Shown here piece after piece: positions 45,965 to 58,447 of a DNA stretch of 64,000 bases. A program made the translations under genes and the position numbers. This DNA comes from Lolium rigidum. Taxonomy: Eukaryota; Streptophyta; Magnoliopsida; Poales; Poaceae. The stretch is taken from the NCBI RefSeq assembly GCF_022539505.1, contig NC_061514.1, positions 40,102,869 through 40,166,868 on the forward strand, read 5' to 3'. Below the pieces are notes generated by a model. It was not told the DNA's origin. It saw nothing but the letters and a program-made list of their open reading frames with translations, and made no database searches. Numbering within the stretch: position 1 is the first letter of the stretch; each line of letters starts with the position of its first letter.

Positions 45965-48582
45965 TCTAGATAATACTTGATTTGCACTTTCTGCGCCTAG
46001 ATGAAAAGCGTTAAAGAAAAGCACTTCTTGGGAGATAACCCATGGTTTTATTTTTACTACTGTTTTGTTGAGTCTTGGAAGTTGTTAAACTGTAGCAACC
46101 TCTCCTTATCATGTTTTTGTGCCAAGTAAAGTCTCTATAGTAAGGTTGATACTAGATTTGGATTTCTACGCGGAAACAGATTTGCTGTCTGTCACGAATT
46201 CGCGTCCTTCTCTCTGTAGAAGAATCAAAAAAATCTGGCAATTTACGTGCGTGATCCTCAGATATGTAGGCAACTTTCATTAGTTTTGAGTTTTTCCATC
46301 TGAGCAAGTTAAGTGCCTCGGAAAAATTCGTCTTTACGGACTGTTCTATTTTGACAGATTCTGCCTTTTTATTTCGCATTGCCTCTTTTGCTATGTTGAA
46401 TGGATTTCTTTGTTCCATTAACTTTTAGTAGCCTTGGGTAATGTCCAGAAGTGTTAAGAATGATTATGTCACCTCTGAACATGTGAATTTTTGATTATGC
46501 ACTAACCCTCTAATGAGTTTGCTTAAAGTTTGGTGTGGAGGAAGTTTTCAAGGGTCAAGAGAAGAGGATGATACAATATGATCAAGAAGAGTGAAAAGTC
46601 TAAGCTTGGGGATGCCCCTGTGGTTCATACCTGCATATTTCAAGAAGACTCAAGCATCTAAGCTTGGGGATGCCCAAGGCATCCCCTTCTTCATCGACAA
46701 CTTATCATGTCACTTCTAGTGAAACTATATTTTTATTCCGTCACATCTTATGTTCTTTACTTGGAGCGTCTGTTTATTTTTGTTTTTGTTTTGTTTGAAT
46801 AAATTTGGATCCCACCATCCTTGTATTGGAGATATACACGCTCCGCTTTTTCATATTGAACACTTGTGTTCTTAGTTATGCTTTAATGTTCATGGCGAAG
46901 GCTGAAAACTGCTTCGTTGATTGCTATTTGGTTGGAATCAGAAAATGCTTCATATGGTCTTGAATAATTTGATACTTGGAAATTTTTTTGAGCTCTCATA
47001 GATCATGTTTAAGCTCTTGCATCATGTAGTTTAAATCTATTAGTGGAGAACTACCGTAGAGCTTGTTGAAATTTGGTTTGCATGATTGATCTCTCTAAGG
47101 TCTAGATATTTTCTGGTAAAAGTGTTTGAACAACAAGGAAGACAGTGTAGAGTCTTATAATGCTTGCAATATGTTCTTGTGTAAGTTTTGATGTACCTGT
47201 TCATACTTGTGTTTGCTTCAAACAACATTGCTAGCCAAAGCCTTGTACTGAGAGGAAATGCTTCTCGTGCATCCAAACACCTTGAGCTAAAACCCATGCC
47301 ATTTGTGTCCACCATAACTACCTATATGTGGTATTTTTCTGCCATTCCAAAGTAAATTACTTGAGTGCTACCTTTAAAATTTCATTCCTTTGTCTTTGCA
47401 ATACATAGCTCATGGGAAGATACCTTAAAAACTATTGTGGTGATGAATATGTTGCTATGTATCTTAGTTCTTATAAGTTTCTTGTTGAGCGGTAACCATG
47501 TTTCTGGGGACGCCATCAACTTTTTACACCTTTGTTGGATATCATGTGAGTTGCTATGCATGTTCGTCTTGTCTGAAGTAAGTGTGATTTATCATGATTA
47601 AATGGTTTGAGTATGCATATTGTTAGAGAAGAACATTGGGCCGCCAACCAAAGCCATGTATCATGGTGGAAGTTTTTCAGTTTGGACATTAATCCTCAAT
47701 CTCTTATGAGAATATTATCTGTTGTTGAATGCTTAAGCATTAAAGAGGAGTCCATTATCTGTTTTCTATGTTGTCCTGGTATGGATGTCCTTAGTTGAGA
47801 TCTATCAAAAATGAGAAATCAAATGCGATTTATCTCCTTGGACCTTTGTACAGCGGCATAGAGGTACCCATTTGTGACACTTGGTTGAAACATATGTTAT
47901 GCAATGATAATCCATGTAAATCCAAGCTAATTAGGACAAGGTGCGGGCACTATTGGTATTCGATGCATGAGGCTTGCAACTTGTAGGAAGTTTTATGCAT
48001 AACACATATGAATTATTACTACCGTTGACAAAATTGTTTCTATGTTTTCAAAATAAAAGCTCTAGCACAAAAATAGTAATCCATGCTTCCCTCTACGAAG
48101 GGCCTTTCTTTTACTGTTGAGTCAGTTTACCTACTTCTTTCTATCTTAGAAGCAAACACTTGTGTCAACTGTGTGCATTGATTCTTACATGTTTACTTAT
48201 TGCACTTGTTATATTACTTTATGTTGACAATTATCCATGAGATATACATGTTACAAGTTGAAAGCAATTGCTGAAACTTAATCATCCTTAGTGTTGCTTC
48301 AAAACCTTCTACTTTGAATCTATTGCTTTATGAGTTAGCTCTTATGCAAGTCTTGTTGATACTTGTCTTGAAACTACTATTCACGAAAAGTTTTTGCTAT
48401 ATGATTCAGTTTTTTAGTCATTATCTCTTTGTTAGCAATATATTGCTTCGAATCACTCCATTCATCTCATATGCTTTACAATAATGTTGATCAAGATTAT
48501 GTTGGTAGCATGTCACTTCAGAAATTATTGTTTTTATCGTTTACCTACTCGAGGGCGAGTAGGAACTAAGCTTGGGGATGCT
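45965..48582 (+). other. Non-coding internal region of array copy 1
   Basis: About 2.6 kb without credible coding sequence. It contains two extra CTAAGCTTGGGGATGCCC motifs (near 46600 and 46660) and ends with the polypurine tract before LTR 2. Confidence 0.7.
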
Positions 48583-50481
48583 TCATACGTCTCCAACGTA
48601 TCTATAATTTCTTATGTTCCATGCTAGTTTTATGACAATACCTACATGTTGTGTTCACACTTTATGATGTTTTGACGCATTTTCCGGCACTAACCTATTA
48701 ACAAGATGCCGAAGCGCCAGTTCCTATTTTCTGCTGTTTTTGGTTTCAGAAATCCTACAAAGAAAATATTCTCGGAATTGGACGAAATCAACGCCCAGGG
48801 TCTTATTTTTCCACGGAGCTTCCAGAAGACCGAAGAGCATACGAGGTGGGGCGACGAGGCGCCCAGACCACAGGGCCGCGTGGCCAGGGTGGGGCCTGCG
48901 CCGCCCTATGGTGTAGGGCCCTCGTGCCTCCACCGACTCTGCCCTTCCGCCTACTTAAACTCTCCGTCGCGAAAACCCTATTACCGATAGCCACGATGCG
49001 GAAAAAGTTGCAGAGACGCCGCCGCCACCAATCCCATCTCGGGGGATTCAGGAGATCGCCTCCGGCACCCTGCCGGAGAGGGGAATCATCACCGGAGGGC
49101 TCTACATCACCATGCCCGCCTCCGGACTGATGCGTGAGTAGTTCATCCTTGGACTATGGGTCCATAGCAGTAGCTAGATGGTTGTCTTCTCCTCTTGTGC
49201 TATCATGTTTAGATCTTGTGAGCTGCCTAACATGATCAAGATCATCTATTTGTAATACTACATGTTGTGTTTGGTGGGATCCGATGAATATGGAATACTA
49301 TGTCAAGTTGATTATTGATCTATCATATATGTGTTGTTTATGTTCTTGCATGCTCTCCGTTGCTAGTAGAGGCTCTGGCCAAGTTGATACTTGTAACTCC
49401 AAGAGGGGGTATTGATACGTCCAAAACGTATCTACTTTCCCGAACACTTTTGCTATTGTTTTGCCTCTAATTTGTGTATTTTGGATACAACTAACACGGA
49501 CTAACACGTCTCGTTTTTGTGCAGAAATCCAACTTTCAGGAAAATCCTCGGAATTTATGCGAAAGGTCCTATTTTTCCAGAATATTGACGGAGCCAGAAG
49601 GGCAAGCCAGGTGGGGGCCCAAGGCCCCCACACACTAGGCCGGCGCGGCCCAGGAGGGGGGCGCGCCGCCTTCTTGTGTGGGCGCCTCGGCGGCCCCCCG
49701 ACGCTCTCCTTTGGACTACATATGCCCTTCGACCTAAAAACGCCGGGGGGTTCGACCATATTTCCAGAGACCATCCAGTACGCCGCCGCCATCGCGAAAC
49801 TCCGCCTCGGGACCAGAAACTCCGTTCTGGCACTCCGCCGGGACGGGGTATTGGAGGGGATCTTCACCGCCATCACCACCGATGCCTCTCCATCGACCAG
49901 CCATGTTTCCCCCATCCATGTGTGAGTAATTCCCCCGCTGTAGGCTGAAGGGGATGGTAGGGATTGGATGAGATTGATCATGTAATAGTCACAAGATTGT
50001 TAGGGCATGGTGCCTAGTATCCGTAGATGTTACTTTTATGATATTGTTGCAACTTGTTATGCTTAATGCTTTTCACTAGGGCCCGAGTGCCATGATCTCA
50101 GATCTGAACATGTTATTGTTTCATCATGATATGCGTTGTTTTATGATCTTACCTGCAAGTTATATACACACGTTGCTGTCCGGAACCCGAGGCCCCAAAG
50201 TGACAGAAATTGGAACAACCGGAGGGGAAGGCGGTGATGTGAGGATCACATGTGTTCACGGAGTGTTAATTTACTTTAACATTGTGTTGTGCAGGTACCA
50301 CGTTGGCGCCGGAATCACTGGTGTTGCGCCGCACTACACTCCTCCACCAACAACCTTCACGTGGACTTCATCTCCTACTGGTTCGATAACCTTGGTTTCT
50401 TACTCGAGGGAAAACTTGCTGCTGTACGCATCACACCTTCATCTTGGGGTTCCCAACGGACGTGTGCTTCACGCGTTATCA
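48583..50481 (+). repeat. LTR 2 of the Gypsy array, chimeric
   Basis: 48583-49412 matches LTR 1. 49413-50270 is a foreign LTR segment, 50271-50280 is filler TTACTTTAAC, and 50281-50481 matches the end of LTR 1. About 560 bases of the normal LTR (the equivalent of 44112-44672) are missing. Confidence 0.85.
49413..50270 (+). mobile_element. Fragment of a second LTR family inside LTR 2
   Basis: Begins TGATACGTCCAAAACGTATC and matches 54895 onward in LTR 3. It stops at GTGTTAAT, where LTR 3 continues, so its 3' half was deleted here. Confidence 0.85.
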
Positions 50482-50721
50482 AGCTCTTTTTCTAGCGCCG
50501 TTGCCGGGGAGATAAGACACGCTGCAAGGGGAGTCTCTCACATCCAATCTCTTTACTTTGTTTATTGTCTTGCTTTACTTTATTTTATTTCCTGTCTTGT
50601 TTTGCTTTATATCAAAAACACAAAAAATTAGTTGATTTACTTTACTTTATTTTCTGTCTTGCTTTCTCTATATCAAAAACACACAAAAATTAGTTACTTG
50701 CATTTACTTTATTTTGATATC

Positions 50722-51585
50722 ATGACTAGTTCTGTAGCTGTTACTCTATCACCTGAGGAATCGATCTTTACTTTTAAACAAGGAGGTGAGGAGAGTTTTA
50801 AAGAAGCTTGGTCTAGAATCTTTGATTCTTATAGTAAAACTGAACCTAAAATGCCTCTAAGTTTGCTTCTTAGTAACTTTTATTTTGGGCTTATTCTTCG
50901 CTATAGATATGCCTTGGATGCTGTAGTGGGAGGAGATTTCCTTCACTGTGATGGGGATCAAGCTTTTAATGCCATAAAAAAATTGGTTACATCATCCAGC
51001 TCAGCTAATAATTTCGATTCATCTCTTGCTAGCATTCATAATATATTAAACACTCTCGAAACAAATATATCTTGTTTAAAAGAAGGGTACAACCAGATCC
51101 GCGAATATTATGATTATGTTCCATTAAGCTTTGAACCTTCAATGTGGGTGCCTACTATTAAAGTTACCATTTGTGGTGAAATTTTTTATGCCCGCTGTGA
51201 TATTATGTCTGAGTTTTGCCTTATGCCTAAAAGTATTCATGAATCTTTGGCACTTTGGGAACTTACTGAAGGAGGAGAATAAATAACTCTTACTGATAAC
51301 TCTGTTATAATTCCTAAGGGAATAGCTGAAGGCGTGTTCACAACCTTTCTTGGAAGAACGGTATCCATTGATTATCTCGTTGTTGAATGTGTAGGGACAG
51401 GACAAATCACACTTGGAAGATCCCTGCTGAAACTCGTGGGAGCAATTATAGATGTGGGGAAAGGCACTCTAAATTTTACCTCTACACCCGGATGCGGTCA
51501 TATATTCCCTAAACTAAAGAGTAAGAAGGGTAGGCGCAAAGCCCCTGGTAAGAATGTTAATGCTTCTTCTCTAGATAATACTTGA
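50722..51585 (+). pseudogene. Gag/retropepsin-like ORF of the Gypsy element, copy 2 (one in-frame stop)
   Basis: Same ORF as 45116, ATG at 50722. A single in-frame TAA at 51280-51282 (GEE becomes GE-stop) interrupts it; the same frame then continues to 51585, ending NVNASSLDNT. Total frame length is 288 codons including the terminator. The lesion differs from that of copy 1. Confidence 0.7.
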
Positions 51586-54188
51586 TTTGCACTTTCTGCG
51601 CCTAGATGAAAGGCGTTAAAGAAAAGCACTTCTTGGGAGATAACCCATGGTTTTATTTTTACTACTGTTTTGTTGAGTCTTGGAAGTTGTTACTACTGTA
51701 GCAACCTCTCCTTATCATGTTTTTTTGCCAAGTAAAGTCTCTATAGTAAGGTTGATACTAGATTTGGATTTCTGCGTGGAAACAGATTTGCTGTCTGTCA
51801 CGAATTCGCGTCCTTCTCTCTGTAGAAGAATCAAAAAAATCTGGAACTTTACGTGCGTGATCCTCAGATATGTAGGAAACTTTCATTAGTTTTGAGTTTT
51901 TCCATCTGAGCAAGTTAAGTGCCTCGGAAAAATTCGTCTTTACGGACTGTTTTATTTTGACAGATTCTGCCTTTTTATTTCGCATTGCCTCTTTTGCTAT
52001 GTTGAATGGATTTCTTTGTTCCATTAACTTTCAGTAGCCTTGGGTAATGTCCAGAAGTGTTAAGAATGATTATGTCACCTCTGAACATGTGATTTTTTGA
52101 TTATGCACTAACCCTCTAATGAGTTGGCTTAAAGTTTGGTGTGGAGGAAGTTTTCAAGGGTCAAGAGAAGAGGATGATACAATATGATCAAGAAGAGTGA
52201 AAAGTCTAAGCTTGGGGATGCCCCCGTGGTTCATCCCTGCATATTTCAAGAAGACTCAAGCATCTAAGCTTGGGGATGCCCAAGGCATCCCCTTCTTCAT
52301 CGACAACTTATCAGGTCACTTCTAGTGAAACTATATTTTTATTCCGTCACATCTTATGTTCTTTACTTGGAGCGTCTGTTTATTTTTGTTTTTGTTTTGT
52401 TTGAATAAATTTGGATCCCACCATCCTTGTATTGGAGATATACACGCTCCGCTTTTTCATATTGAACACTTGTGTTCTTAGTTATGCTTTAATGTTCATG
52501 GCGAAGGCTGAAAACTGCTTCGTTGATTGCTATTTGGTTGGAATCAGAAAATGCTTCATATGGTCTTGAATAATTTGATACTTGACAATTGTTTTGAGCT
52601 CTCATAGATCATGTTTAAGCTCTTGCATCATGTAGTTTAAATCTATTAGTGGAGAACTACCGTAGAGCTTGTTGAAATTTGGTTTGCATGATTGATCTCT
52701 CTAAGGTCTAGATATTTTCCGGTAAAAGTGTTTGAACAACAAGGAAGACAAGTGTAGAGTCTTATAATGCTTGCAATATGTTCTTGTGTAAGTTTTGCTG
52801 TACCTGTTCATACTTGTGTTTGCTTCAAACAACCTTGCTAGCCAAAGCCTTGTACTGAGAGGAAATGCTTCTCGTGCATCCAAACACCTTGAGCTAAAAC
52901 CCATGCCATTTGTGTCCACCATAACTACCTATATGTGGTATTTTTCTGCCATTCCAAAGTAAATTACTTGAGTGCTACCTTTAAAATTTCGTTCCTTTGT
53001 CTTTGCAATACATAGCTCATGGGAAGATAGCTTAAAAACTATTGTGGTGATGAATATGTTGCTATGTATCTTAGTTCTTATAAGTTGCTTGTTGAGTGGT
53101 AACCATGTTTCTGGGGACGCCATCAACTTTTTACACCTTTGTTGAATATCATGTGAGTTGCTATGCATGTTCATCTTGTCTGAAGTAAGTGTGATTTATC
53201 ATGATTAAATGGTTTGAGTATGCATATTGTTAGAGTAGAACATTGGGCCGCCAACCAAAGCCATGTATCATGGTGGAAGTTTTCAGTTTGGACATTAATC
53301 CTCAATCTCTTATGAGAATATTATCTGTTGTTGAATGCTTAAGCATTAAAGAGGCGTCCATTATCTGTTTTCTATGTTGTCCCGGTATGGATGTCCTTAG
53401 TTGAGATCTATCAAAAATGAGAAATCAAATGCGATTTATCTCCTTGGACCTTTGTACAGCGGCATAGAGGTACCCCTTTATGACACTTGGTTGAAACATA
53501 TGTTATGCAATGATAATCCATGTAAATCCAAGCTAATTAGGACAAGGTGCGGGCACTATTGGTATTCGATGCATGAGGCTTGCAACTTGTAGGAAGTTTT
53601 ATGCATAACACATATGAATTATTACTACCGTTGACAAAATTGTTTCTATGTTTTCAAAATAAAAGCTCTAGCACAAAAATAGTAATCCATGCTTCCCTCT
53701 GCGAAGGGCCTTTCTTTTACTGTTGAGTCAGTTTACCTACTTCTTTCTATCTTAGAAGAAAACACTTGTGTCAACTGTGTGCATTGATTCTTACATGTTT
53801 ACTTATTGCACTTGTTATATTACTTTATGTTGATAATTATCCATGAGATATACAAGTTACAAGTTGAAAGCAATTGCTGAAACTTAATCATCCTTAGTGT
53901 TGCTTCAAAACCTTCTACTTTGAATCTATTGCTTTATGAGTTAGCTCTTATGCAAGTCTTGTTGATACTTGTCTTGAAAGTACTATTCATGAAAAGTTTT
54001 TGCTATATGATTCAGTTGTTTAGTCATTATCTCTTTGTTAGCAATCTATTGCTTCGAATCACTCCATTCATCTCATATGCTTTACAATAATGTTGATCAA
54101 GATTATGTTGGTAGCATGTCACTTCAGAAATTATTGTTTTTATCGTTTACCTACTCGAGGGCGAGTAGGAACTAAGCTTGGGGATGCT
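51586..54188 (+). other. Non-coding internal region of array copy 2
   Basis: Near-identical to 45965-48582, with the same duplicated AAGCTTGGGGATGCCC motifs (near 52208 and 52267) and terminal polypurine tract. Confidence 0.75.
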
Positions 54189-55926
54189 TCATACGTCTCC
54201 AACGTATCTATAATTTCTTATGTTCCATGCTAGTTTTATGACAATACCTACATGTTTTGTTCACACTTTATGATGTTTTGACGCATTTTCCGGCACTAAC
54301 CTATTAACAGGATGCCGAAGCGCCAGTTCCTGTTTTCTGCTGTTTTTGGTTTCAGAAACCCGCGCGGCCAGGGTGGGGCCCGCGCCGCCCTATGGTGTAG
54401 GGCCCTCGTGCCTCCACCGACTCTGCCCTTCCGCCTACTTAAACTCTCCGTCGCGAAAACCCTATTACCGAGAGCCACGATACGGAAAAAGTTCCAGAGA
54501 CGCCGCCGCCGCCCATCCCATCTCGGGGATTCGGGAGATCGCCCCGGCACCCTCGCCGGAGAGGGGAATCATCACCGGAGGGCTCTACATCACCATGCCC
54601 GCCTCCGACCGATGCGTGAGTAGTTAATCCTTGGACTATGGGTCCATAGCGATAGCTAGATGGTTGTCTTCTCCTCTTGTGCTATCATGTTTAGATCTTG
54701 TGAGCTGCCTAACATGATCAAGATCATCTATTTGTAATACTACATGTTGTGTTTGGTGGGATCCGATGAATATGGAATACTATGTCAAGTTGATTATTGA
54801 TCTATCATATATGTGTTGTTTATGTTCTTGAATGCTCTCTGTTGCTAGTAGAGGCTCTGGCCAAGTTGATACTTGTAACTCCAAGAGGGGGTATTGATAC
54901 GTCCAAAACGTATCTACTTTCCCGAACACTTTTGCTATTGTTTTGCCTCTAATTTGTGTATTTTGGATACAACTAACACGGACTAACGCTGTTTTCAGCA
55001 GAATTGCTCTGGTGTCTCGTTTTTGTGCAGAAATCCAACTTTCGGGAAAATCCTCGGAATTTATGCGAAAGGTCCTATTTTTCCAGAAAATTGACGGAGC
55101 CGAAGGGCAAGCCGGTGGGGGCCCGAGGCCCCCACACACTAGGCCGGCACGGCCCGGGAGGGCGCGCCGCCTTGTTGTGTGGGCGCCTCGGCGGCCCCCG
55201 ACGCTCTCCTTTGGACTACATATGCCCTTCGACCTAAAAACGCCCGGGGTTCGACCATATTTCCGGAGACCATCCAGTATGCCGCCGCCATCGCGAAACT
55301 CCGCCTCGGGACCGAAACTCCGTTCGGCACTCCGCCGGGACGGGAATTGGAGGGATCTTCACCGCCATCACCACCGACGCCTCTCCATCGACCAGCCATG
55401 TTTCCCCCATCCATGTGTGAGTAATTCCCCCGCTGTAGGCTGAAGGGGATGGTAGGGATTGGATGAGATTGATCATGTAATAGTCACAAGATTGTTAGGG
55501 CATGGTGCCTAGTATCCGTAGATGTTACTTTTATGATATTGTTGCAACTTGTTATGCTTAATGCTTGTCACTAGGGCCCGAGTGCCATGATCTCATATCT
55601 GAACATGTTATTGTTTCATCATGATATGCGTTGTTTTATGATCTTACCTGCAAGTTGTATACACACGTTGCCTGTCCAGGAACCCGAGGCCCCAAAGTGA
55701 CGAAATTGGGACAACCGAGGGGAAGGCGGTGATGTGAGGATCACATGTGTTCACGGAGTGTTAATGCTTTGCTCCGGTACTCTATTAAAAGGAGTACCTT
55801 AATTTCAGATAGTTTCCCTAGAGGCCCGGCAGCCACCGGCTGGTAGGACAAAAGATGTTGTGCAAGTTTCTCATTGCGAGCACGTACGACTATATATGGA
55901 ACACATGCCTATTGATTGATTAGTAC
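54189..55926 (+). repeat. LTR 3 of the Gypsy array, with deletion and second-family insertion, cut by the gap
   Basis: About 137 bases are missing after GGTTTCAGAAACC (54358) relative to LTRs 1 and 2. The second-family segment begins at 54895 at the same site as in LTR 2 and continues past GTGTTAAT (GCTTTGCTCCGG) to the assembly gap. Confidence 0.8.
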
Positions 55927-56026
55927 NNNNNNNNNNNNNNNNNNNNNNNNNNNNNNNNNNNNNNNNNNNNNNNNNNNNNNNNNNNNNNNNNNNNNNNNNN
56001 NNNNNNNNNNNNNNNNNNNNNNNNNN
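55927..56026. other. Assembly gap, 100 N
   Basis: Exactly 100 N, the conventional placeholder for a gap of unknown length. Distances across it are unreliable. Confidence 0.99.
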
Positions 56027-58447
56027 CATGGTATGTGATTGTTGGATGGCACTCGAAGGATTCTGTTAGCCATGGCTTGAGAAAGCAAAGGTGGGGAGGA
56101 GTGTCATCATAATAAAACTAAAATAAAAAGGCACTCCTTCATGGTATGAGATTGTTGGCGTGCACCCGAAGGATTCGGTTAGCCATGGTTTGTGAAAGAA
56201 AGGTTGGAAGGAGTGCCACACAAAAATAAAATAAAATAGGAGCCGCTCTTTGAAGGTTTGTCTCGCAAGGGGTTAGAGTGCCCACTACCATTCGTTGACA
56301 ACAACAAACACCTCTCAAAATTTTACTTTTATGCTCTCTACATGTTTTCAAAATCAAAGCTCTAGCACAAATATAGCAATCGATGCTTTCCTCTTTGAAG
56401 GACCTTTCTTTTACTTTTATTGTTGAGTCAGTTCACCTATCTCTCTCCACCTCAAGGAGCAAACACTTGTGTGAACCTTGCATTGATTCCTACATATTTG
56501 CATATTGCACTTGTTATATTACTTTGCATTGACAACTATCCATGAGATATACATGTTACAAGTTGAAAGCAACCGCTGAAACTTCATCTTCCATTATGTT
56601 GTTTCAATATCTTTACTATGAATTATTGCTTTATGAGTTAACTCTTATGCAAGACTTATTGATGCTTGTCTTGAAGTACTAATCATGAAAATTCTTTGCT
56701 ATATGATTCATTTGTTTACTCATGTCATTTACATTGTTTGGATCGCTGCATTCATTACATATGCTTACAATAGTATGATCAAGGTTATGATGGCATGTCA
56801 CTCTAGAAATTATCTTTGTTTATCGTTTACCTGCTCGGGACGAGCGTAAACTAAGCTTGGGGATGCCGATACGTCTCCGACGTATCGATAATTTCTTATG
56901 TTCCATGCCACATTATTGATGATATCTACATGTTTTATGCATACTTTATGTCATATTTATGCATTTTCTGGAACTAACCTATTAACAAGATGCCGAAGAG
57001 CCGCTTGTCGTTTTCTGCGTTTTTGGTTTCGTAAATCCTAGTAAGGAAATATTCTCGAATTGGACGAAATCAACGCCCAGGGGCCTATTTTCACACGAAG
57101 CTTCCGTAAGACCGAAGAGTCAACTAAGTGGGGCCACGAGGCGGCCAGATGATAGGGCGGCGCGGCCCAGGTCCCGGCCGCGCCACCCTCGTCTCCCGGG
57201 CCCCTCGTGTGGCCCCCGACCTGCCCCTTCCGCCTACAAATAGCCTTCGTCGCGAAACCCCCAGCACCGAGAGCCACGATACGGAAAACCTTCCGGAGAC
57301 GCCGCTGCCGCCAATCCCATCTCGGGGATTCAGGAGATCGCCTCCGGCACCCCGCCGAGAGGGGAATCATCTCCCGGAGGACTCTACGCCGCCATGGTCG
57401 CCTCCGGAGTGATGTGTGAGTAGTCTACCCCTCGGACTATGGGTCCATAGCGATAGCTAGATGGTTGTCTTCTCCTCATTATGCTTCATTGTCGGATCTT
57501 GTGAGCTGCCTAACATGATCAAGATCATCTATCTGTAATGCTATATGTTGTGTTTGTTGGGATCCGATGGATAGAGAATACTATGTTATGTTGATTATCA
57601 ATTCATGTCTATGTGTTGTCTATGATCTTGCATGCTCTCCGTTATTAGTAGAGGCTCTGGCCAAGTTTTTACTCTTAACTCCAAGAGGGGGTATTTATGC
57701 TCGATAGTGGGTTCATGTCTCCGTGAATCTGGGGGAGTGACAGAAACCTCTAAGGTTATGGATGTGCTGTTGGCACTAGGGATAAAACATTGATGCTATG
57801 TTCGAGGATGTAGTTATTGATTACATTACGCGTAATACTTAATGCAATTGTCTGTTGTTAGCAACTTAATACTGGAAGGGGTTCGGATGATAACCTGAAG
57901 GTGGACTTTTTAGGCATAGATGCATGCTGGATAGCGGTCTATGTACTTTGTCGTAATGCCCAATTAAATCTCACAATACTCATCATAATATGTATGTGCA
58001 TGGTCATGCCCTCTCTATTTGTCAATTGCCTAACCGTAATTTGTTCACCCAACATGCTATTTATCTCATGGGAGAGACACCTCTAGTGAACTCGTGGACC
58101 CCGGTCCAATTCTCTATACCGAAATACAATCTATCGCAATACTTGTTCTACTCGTTTTCTCGCAAACAATCATCTTCCACACTATACATCTAATCCTTTG
58201 TTACGAGCAAGCCGGTGAGATTGACAACCTCGCTGTTTCGTTGGGGCAAAGTACTTGGTTTGTGTTGTGTAGGTTCCACGTTGGCGCCGGAATCCCCGGT
58301 GTTGCGCCGCACTACATCTCGCCGCCATCAACCTTCACGTGCTTCTTGACTCCTACCGGTTCGATAAACCTTGGTTTCTTACTGAGGGAAACTTGCCGCT
58401 GTACGCATCACACCTTCCTCTTGGGGTTCCCAACGGACGCGTGTCGA
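56027..58447 (+). mobile_element. 3' part of a related Gypsy element: internal end plus LTR 4
   Basis: 56027-56250 holds two imperfect units of about 115 bp (CATGGTATG(T/A)GATTGTTGG ...). 56346-56866 is a diverged version of the array's internal 3' region, with AAGCTTGGGGATGCC before the LTR. LTR 4 runs from 56867 (GATACGTCTCCGACGTATC) to 58447 and lacks its last 15 or so bases, where a LINE begins. It is clearly more diverged than LTRs 1-3 are from each other. Confidence 0.8.

Larger units (their letters stand above)
43282..55926 (+). mobile_element. Tandem array of a non-autonomous Gypsy LTR element: LTR-internal-LTR-internal-LTR
   Basis: Three LTR copies (43282, 48583, 54189) and two internal regions alternate in the same orientation. 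Each internal region starts with a PBS-like TAGCGCCGTTGCCGGGGA (44885 and 50493), one change from the Asp-tRNA PBS of Athila-type Gypsy elements. Each ends with a purine tract AAGCTTGGGGATGC next to the following LTR. Internal regions are about 3.7 kb, nearly identical, and encode only one Gag/retropepsin-like ORF, with no RT or integrase. The array runs into an assembly gap. Tandem sharing of an LTR is typical of unequal recombination between LTRs. Confidence 0.85.

Noticed and set aside
48706..49130. ORFs in the LTRs (repeated at 43405, 48706, 54312)
   Set aside because: These are LTR sequence; frames are not conserved between copies and no domain is recognised.
46152..52024. 88-residue minus-strand ORFs open in both Gypsy copies (46152-46418, 51758-52024)
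   Set aside because: The copies are near-identical, so shared openness carries little information, and no domain is recognisable.
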